Part shown: positions 60,116-64,000 of the stretch, one piece after another
Numbering within the stretch: position 1 is the stretch's first letter
Layout of the letters: each line of letters opens with the position of its first letter
Assembly: GCA_022266195.1 (NCBI GenBank)
Contig: WHVY01000001.1
Coordinates: forward strand, 16,554,001 to 16,618,000
DNA from: Tetranychus cinnabarinus
Taxonomy: Eukaryota > Arthropoda > Arachnida > Trombidiformes > Tetranychidae
DNA length: 64,000 nucleotides
Direction of reading: 5' to 3'
Translations under genes and position numbers: made by a program
The notes under the pieces: model-generated
The model's input: the letters and a program-made list of their open reading frames with translations, nothing else
Told to the model about the DNA's origin: nothing
Databases searched by the model: none

Positions 60116-61637
60116 TTCTAGTTAAAAAATAGAAATTATGATTTTTAATTGTTTTTTTTTGTTTGTGTTTCTTCACTTATCAACACTCCACCACAATTCC
60201 TGTTCAAGTTGTTATTTGTACTCATCAGACATAACAAAGAAAAGGGCATTGGCATGGAGAAGCAAATTATACATATATTATATATACACATCCAAATTCA
60301 GATAAATCTTGAAATCTATGGAATATTGTTAAAGAAACTAAAATTATCATTAACTTTCTATCTTTTTTTTCGATCCCATGCCTATTTCAGCTTAAATCCA
60401 GTGTGTTGAACTCGTTGATTATAGAGATGTTGGCTTTTCTCATATATGTCTTTGATTCACCGATTTTAATCAAATCATCTCATTCTCATTGAGCACACAC
60501 AAAATTACCTCATATTGATTGAAGATTACATTATGAAAAATTGACCTCCGAGGGCTAAAAAACATTGTAATATACAGATATAAAAATATTATTATAAATA
60601 ACAGTCATTTTATTCAAATTTGTCCGTCAAATCTAACACTTTCGTCTTGTAAGAGCCTGTCTGAGAATTGATTACCTTATCCGATGTATAGCACAAAACT
60701 CAGTAATAACAATGCAACCGAATGCTTCGAAACATCTACTTTGATTAATTTTCAATAACTCTACATAAAATCACAATATAACAATTCAAATTAACCTTAA
60801 ACTCATCCTTGTGATTAACATTTGTAGCTCCTTGATGAAACTAATCACAATTTAGAAGTGTAAACGCAAAGAAAATACGAGGGTTTTTAAATATGAATCA
60901 ACTCATGTTTCTAGTTATGTTAAACAGTTGATCGTTGGCTATCGACCCATTCATTAAGAGTTTAATTCCTTAGTAAAATCTTCAAAATGATTGAGTGAAT
61001 TAACGACTATTTTGGTGTGATATTTTACTCATAGTCATTGTTAAATTGTTTTTGATTGTGATTGACTGACTTGATATGGTTTGGTTAAATGAAAATTCAG
61101 TCAATCTTAATAAAAAAGATTACCATGATTAAAGAGGAGAAGGATTGGGTATACAAAAAAATTATTACCCTACAGAGCTCATTTCAAATCAATTTTGCTC
61201 ATGATTAACGTGATTTCAGTACAATTTTCATCAACGAGATGTCAAGGCAAGTCTTTGCAGATGAATAAAAGAAAAAATGACAACAAGTAAAGATGATTAT
61301 CTTCTCTTTCTCTTCTTTCTTTCTTTCTGTTTCTCTCTCACCGGTTTTTTTCAAGCCTTTTGTTAGTTTACTTTTTTGATGCTTTCTTTTTGTGGAGTAA
61401 ACATGAAATACTGGATGTGCAGTTGTTGTTGTTAAATCACATGAAACCTTCTTTAACCTGTTAACTCAATGTTATTAGTTTGATTATTTTGAAAATTATC
61501 TCAATCTTTATCAATTTTACCCTACTTAATAGTCTTGTGGAGTTGTTATTTTGGCAATTACTGATTTCTTTTTGTCCTCTCTACTCTGTCTGCCTTTGTA
61601 ACGAATAAAGTCACTCTTGTGTTGACACTTTTTTGAC
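60116..61637. other. Intergenic between SUCLA2 and the SLCO gene
   Basis: SUCLA2 3' untranslated sequence followed by AT-rich DNA with a CT-rich stretch near 61302-61340. No gene is recognised. Confidence 0.5.
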
Positions 61638-63036
61638 ATGATTTCTAATACTGTTTATGTGCCTCCTGAAAATGAATTGAACAGTATTTCCACTCAGCAG
61701 AATGGTTTACTTGAACCTGATGATGGATCAGTTGCTGTCACTGTTAATAGATCTCTAAGTAACTCGGGTACAACAAATGTCAACCACAGTGAATCTACTT
61801 TTTCTCATAGTTCATCTTCAAAACCATCTCAAGTATCTACATTGAATTTGACGACATCACCTTTAACGTCCACTTTAACAAAAGCTATACCAGTAAAAAC
61901 GAGACCAGCATCAACAAAAGAATGTCTTTTGGAGGAAAATACTGAAACGACTACTTCTACATTAAATCCAATAATGACTACATCATTGACAACCAAAGGA
62001 GATTCATCTACAGGTAACCATACACAACCAGTAAATCGTGTTAACCATTCCTTATCTGTGTGTAAGATTGATTCTGCCAGGAATCATAAAAATGCAGTCG
62101 ATGATTATTCTTGTGGATTGTGTTCTTTTAAACCTAAATATCTTCAACCTTGTGCCAATAAAAAGACGTTTCTTGCTGTTTTCTGTCTAACCTCGGTTCT
62201 TCAAGGAATGTTTTATACCTACTTTGTTTCCGTTTTAACCACAATCGAAAAACTGTATCAAGTACAATCAAAGGCAACCGGATTCATCATGTCAGCCACC
62301 GAGATGGGTCAAATCAGTGGTGTCCTCTTTTTAACTTATTATGGTGGCCAAGGCAATAGACCTAAATGGATTGCCTGTGGTATGATTGTTTTTGCCTTGG
62401 CTGCTCTACTTGCTGCTTCACCTCATTATTTTTTTGATGATTTAGCTCGCAAACAATTTTCACCTCATCCAGTTATTGATTTTTCTCAATCATTGCCATC
62501 TTCCTCAGTATCATCCTCATCATCATCACCACCATCCACTCTCTCTTCCGAATTCAGTCATTTAGATAAGAAAAATATTGGACTGCTGTTTGTGAAAAAT
62601 CAATTATGTTCAGTGTCCAAGTTTAACGATGATTTAAATCAAAATTCATCTGCATTTCTCAATAGTTCATCTGGTGCTAATGAATCTCAATGTGCCTCAG
62701 AAGAAAACACCAATAAAGCCAATCGTTTGACCAATTCGGTATTAGCAATTTTCTTCATTAGTCTGTTGTTTATCGGAATTGGTTCAACAACAACAAATAC
62801 TTTAGGTATACCTTACATTGACGACAATGTGGCTCCGAAAGATTCACCTCTTTATTTCGGTATGTATTCATGCTAATAACAATCAAGTCATTCATTTGTG
62901 TGTCCGTAAATGTTAAAGTCTAATTCTGTGTTGATAATTTTTCCAGGCATCACCATTGGAGTCAAAATTTTTGGTCCAGTTATTGGGTTCCTTTTAGGTT
63001 CAGTGTGCACCAATATTCACATTGACTTTCCTTTTG
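61638..63036 (+). CDS. Organic anion transporter (SLCO/OATP family), 5' part
   Basis: Sodium-independent membrane transporter of large amphipathic anions. Visible coding exons are 61638-62859 (407 codons plus 1 base) and 62947-63036, both ending in phase 1; the rest lies beyond what I can model and probably beyond the window. Residues 1 to about 155 form a long Ser/Thr-rich cytoplasmic N terminus. The OATP core starts at CGLCSFKPKYLQPCANKKTF, then TM1 (FLAVFCLTSVLQGMFYTYFV), TM2 (GFIMSATEMGQISGVLFLTY), GNRPKWIACGMIVFALAALL (TM3), ASPHYFF, a Ser-rich extracellular loop with several N-glycosylation sites, and TM4 leading to GIPYIDDNVAPKDSPLYFG, the family's conserved YIDD motif, then ITIGVKIFGPVIGFLLGS. 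The Kazal-like loop expected later in the family is not in view. Confidence 0.88.
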
Positions 63037-64000
63037 GTGAGTTTTCTTATTCTAAGCCTGAAATGAAACTAATTTTTACTAATATTAACGTATAAATTAT
63101 TATCAACACTCAACTTTTTTCAAAACTACCTCAAAACTGGCGGCTCTGGAATAATCATTGGTTGCTTTTTGCGGCAAAATAATGTGTGTCATTGAAAGTA
63201 GCTTCTAGTTGCAATTTGTTGGTTATTTTTTTCAATTTCATTTGCGGGTTATTATGTATACAATTATGTATTTAATCCTCTTAATACCCAGCTATTTATC
63301 TTATGAAATCACTGATCTGGCAAAATACTCAATTGCTCTTAATCCTTTTCAAAACTGTTCACTTTATTTGTTACCAAATCAAGTTACTTTTATTTTCTGT
63401 TATTTACCTGTTCTCCTTTTTTTCCTCCTCAACTCAATCTAATCTAATACAATTAACGATAAAACGGCACGATTGAAGCAACATTGGTTTATTTGATTTG
63501 ATTATAATTTAGGATTGTTGACAATTCAGTCTCATTGCAACACGTTAGCTTTGCTTTCCATCTTACCATCTTGAACATCGTTCTGATACATCATCACTAT
63601 TGGTTTTTGTCTTCTTGTGCCACAATCTTCTGATTAGGATCAGCTTTTAACCTTAACATCTTCTCTAAAACCATTATGAAATCCATCGAAACTGAGCTTT
63701 ATCTAACCAAAATGTCTAAGACCACTTTAAAGCAATATTTGGATACTTGAAAGTGGACCCTTTCAACATTTTACAACAATCGAAATGGCTAATCATCATC
63801 AATCAAAGTCAAAGTTAATTGGCGCAGCAAAAACATTTAACCCTTAAGCAACGTTTTTACTTCACAGGAGTTGTCCATATGCAAAAATTATTGGAAATAA
63901 AAGGGTGGAAATATTTGAATACAAAGACAAAGGAAAACAAAAAGGAAACGAAATATAAACAAAAGAAATGCTCAACAAATATCATTGATCTGATCAACCT
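63037..64000 (+). other. Likely intron of the SLCO gene, to window end
   Basis: Follows the donor TTTTG|GTGAGT. I could not find the next expected OATP exon (the DPRWVGAWWLGF-type segment). A frame near 63130-63185 (GGSGIIIGCFLRQNN) is not convincing. The gene probably continues to the right of the window. Confidence 0.5.

Noticed and set aside
1..64000. CRISPR arrays, bacterial operons or horizontally acquired genes
   Set aside because: No regularly spaced repeats were seen. All recognised genes are intron-containing animal genes with uniform AT-rich composition.

Overview
This is an AT-rich, intron-bearing eukaryotic window. The best fit is a compact arthropod genome, most likely an acariform (spider-mite-like) mite. 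The reasons are short GT-AG introns, a tandem cluster of divergent gustatory-receptor-like genes of the kind greatly expanded in chelicerates, and animal orthologues (Rbfox, Mos, MRPS31, RpL32, SUCLA2, SLCO). The species assignment is inference. Gene models were built by hand from reading frame, splice signals and remembered family sequence; no search was run.

Layout. 1-3063: no gene seen. 3064-12613: three tandem minus-strand gustatory-receptor-like genes (411, 411 and 408 aa), each with three coding exons of identical architecture (about 1 kb, 162 bp, 66 bp), separated by spacers with degenerate roughly 0.6 kb tandem repeats. 14282-15796: a phosphomannose-isomerase-like gene whose ATG is completed by splicing and which has lost metal ligands. 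16560-18206: a secreted M28 metallopeptidase. 18862-19961 (-): the Mos kinase, divergent from MRPS31 copy 1 (20243-21416). 22100-22874 (-): a CALML4-type EF-hand protein whose first coding exon is only the ATG. 23216-24345 (-): a fourth, diverged gustatory-receptor-like gene with an unresolved 5' end. 26164-26829: a small secreted peptide. 28620-29803: MRPS31 copy 2, part of a 1.56 kb direct duplication that also carried the 5' tip of Mos. 30147-53340: Rbfox (fox-1), eight coding exons over 23 kb; its large introns hold a 700 bp TA-flanked inverted-repeat element and one copy of a 0.8 kb dispersed repeat. 55602-56029: a second small secreted protein. 56957-57650: RpL32. 58220-60115: SUCLA2. 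61638-64000: the 5' part of an SLCO/OATP transporter that runs off the window.

The genes do not form a pathway; this is ordinary chromosomal sequence. The informative parts are its evolutionary events: mosaic exon exchange in the receptor cluster, the MRPS31/Mos segmental duplication with a lost Mos start codon and an altered poly(A) signal, a likely inactive phosphomannose-isomerase relative, and two genes whose start codon lies at a splice junction.
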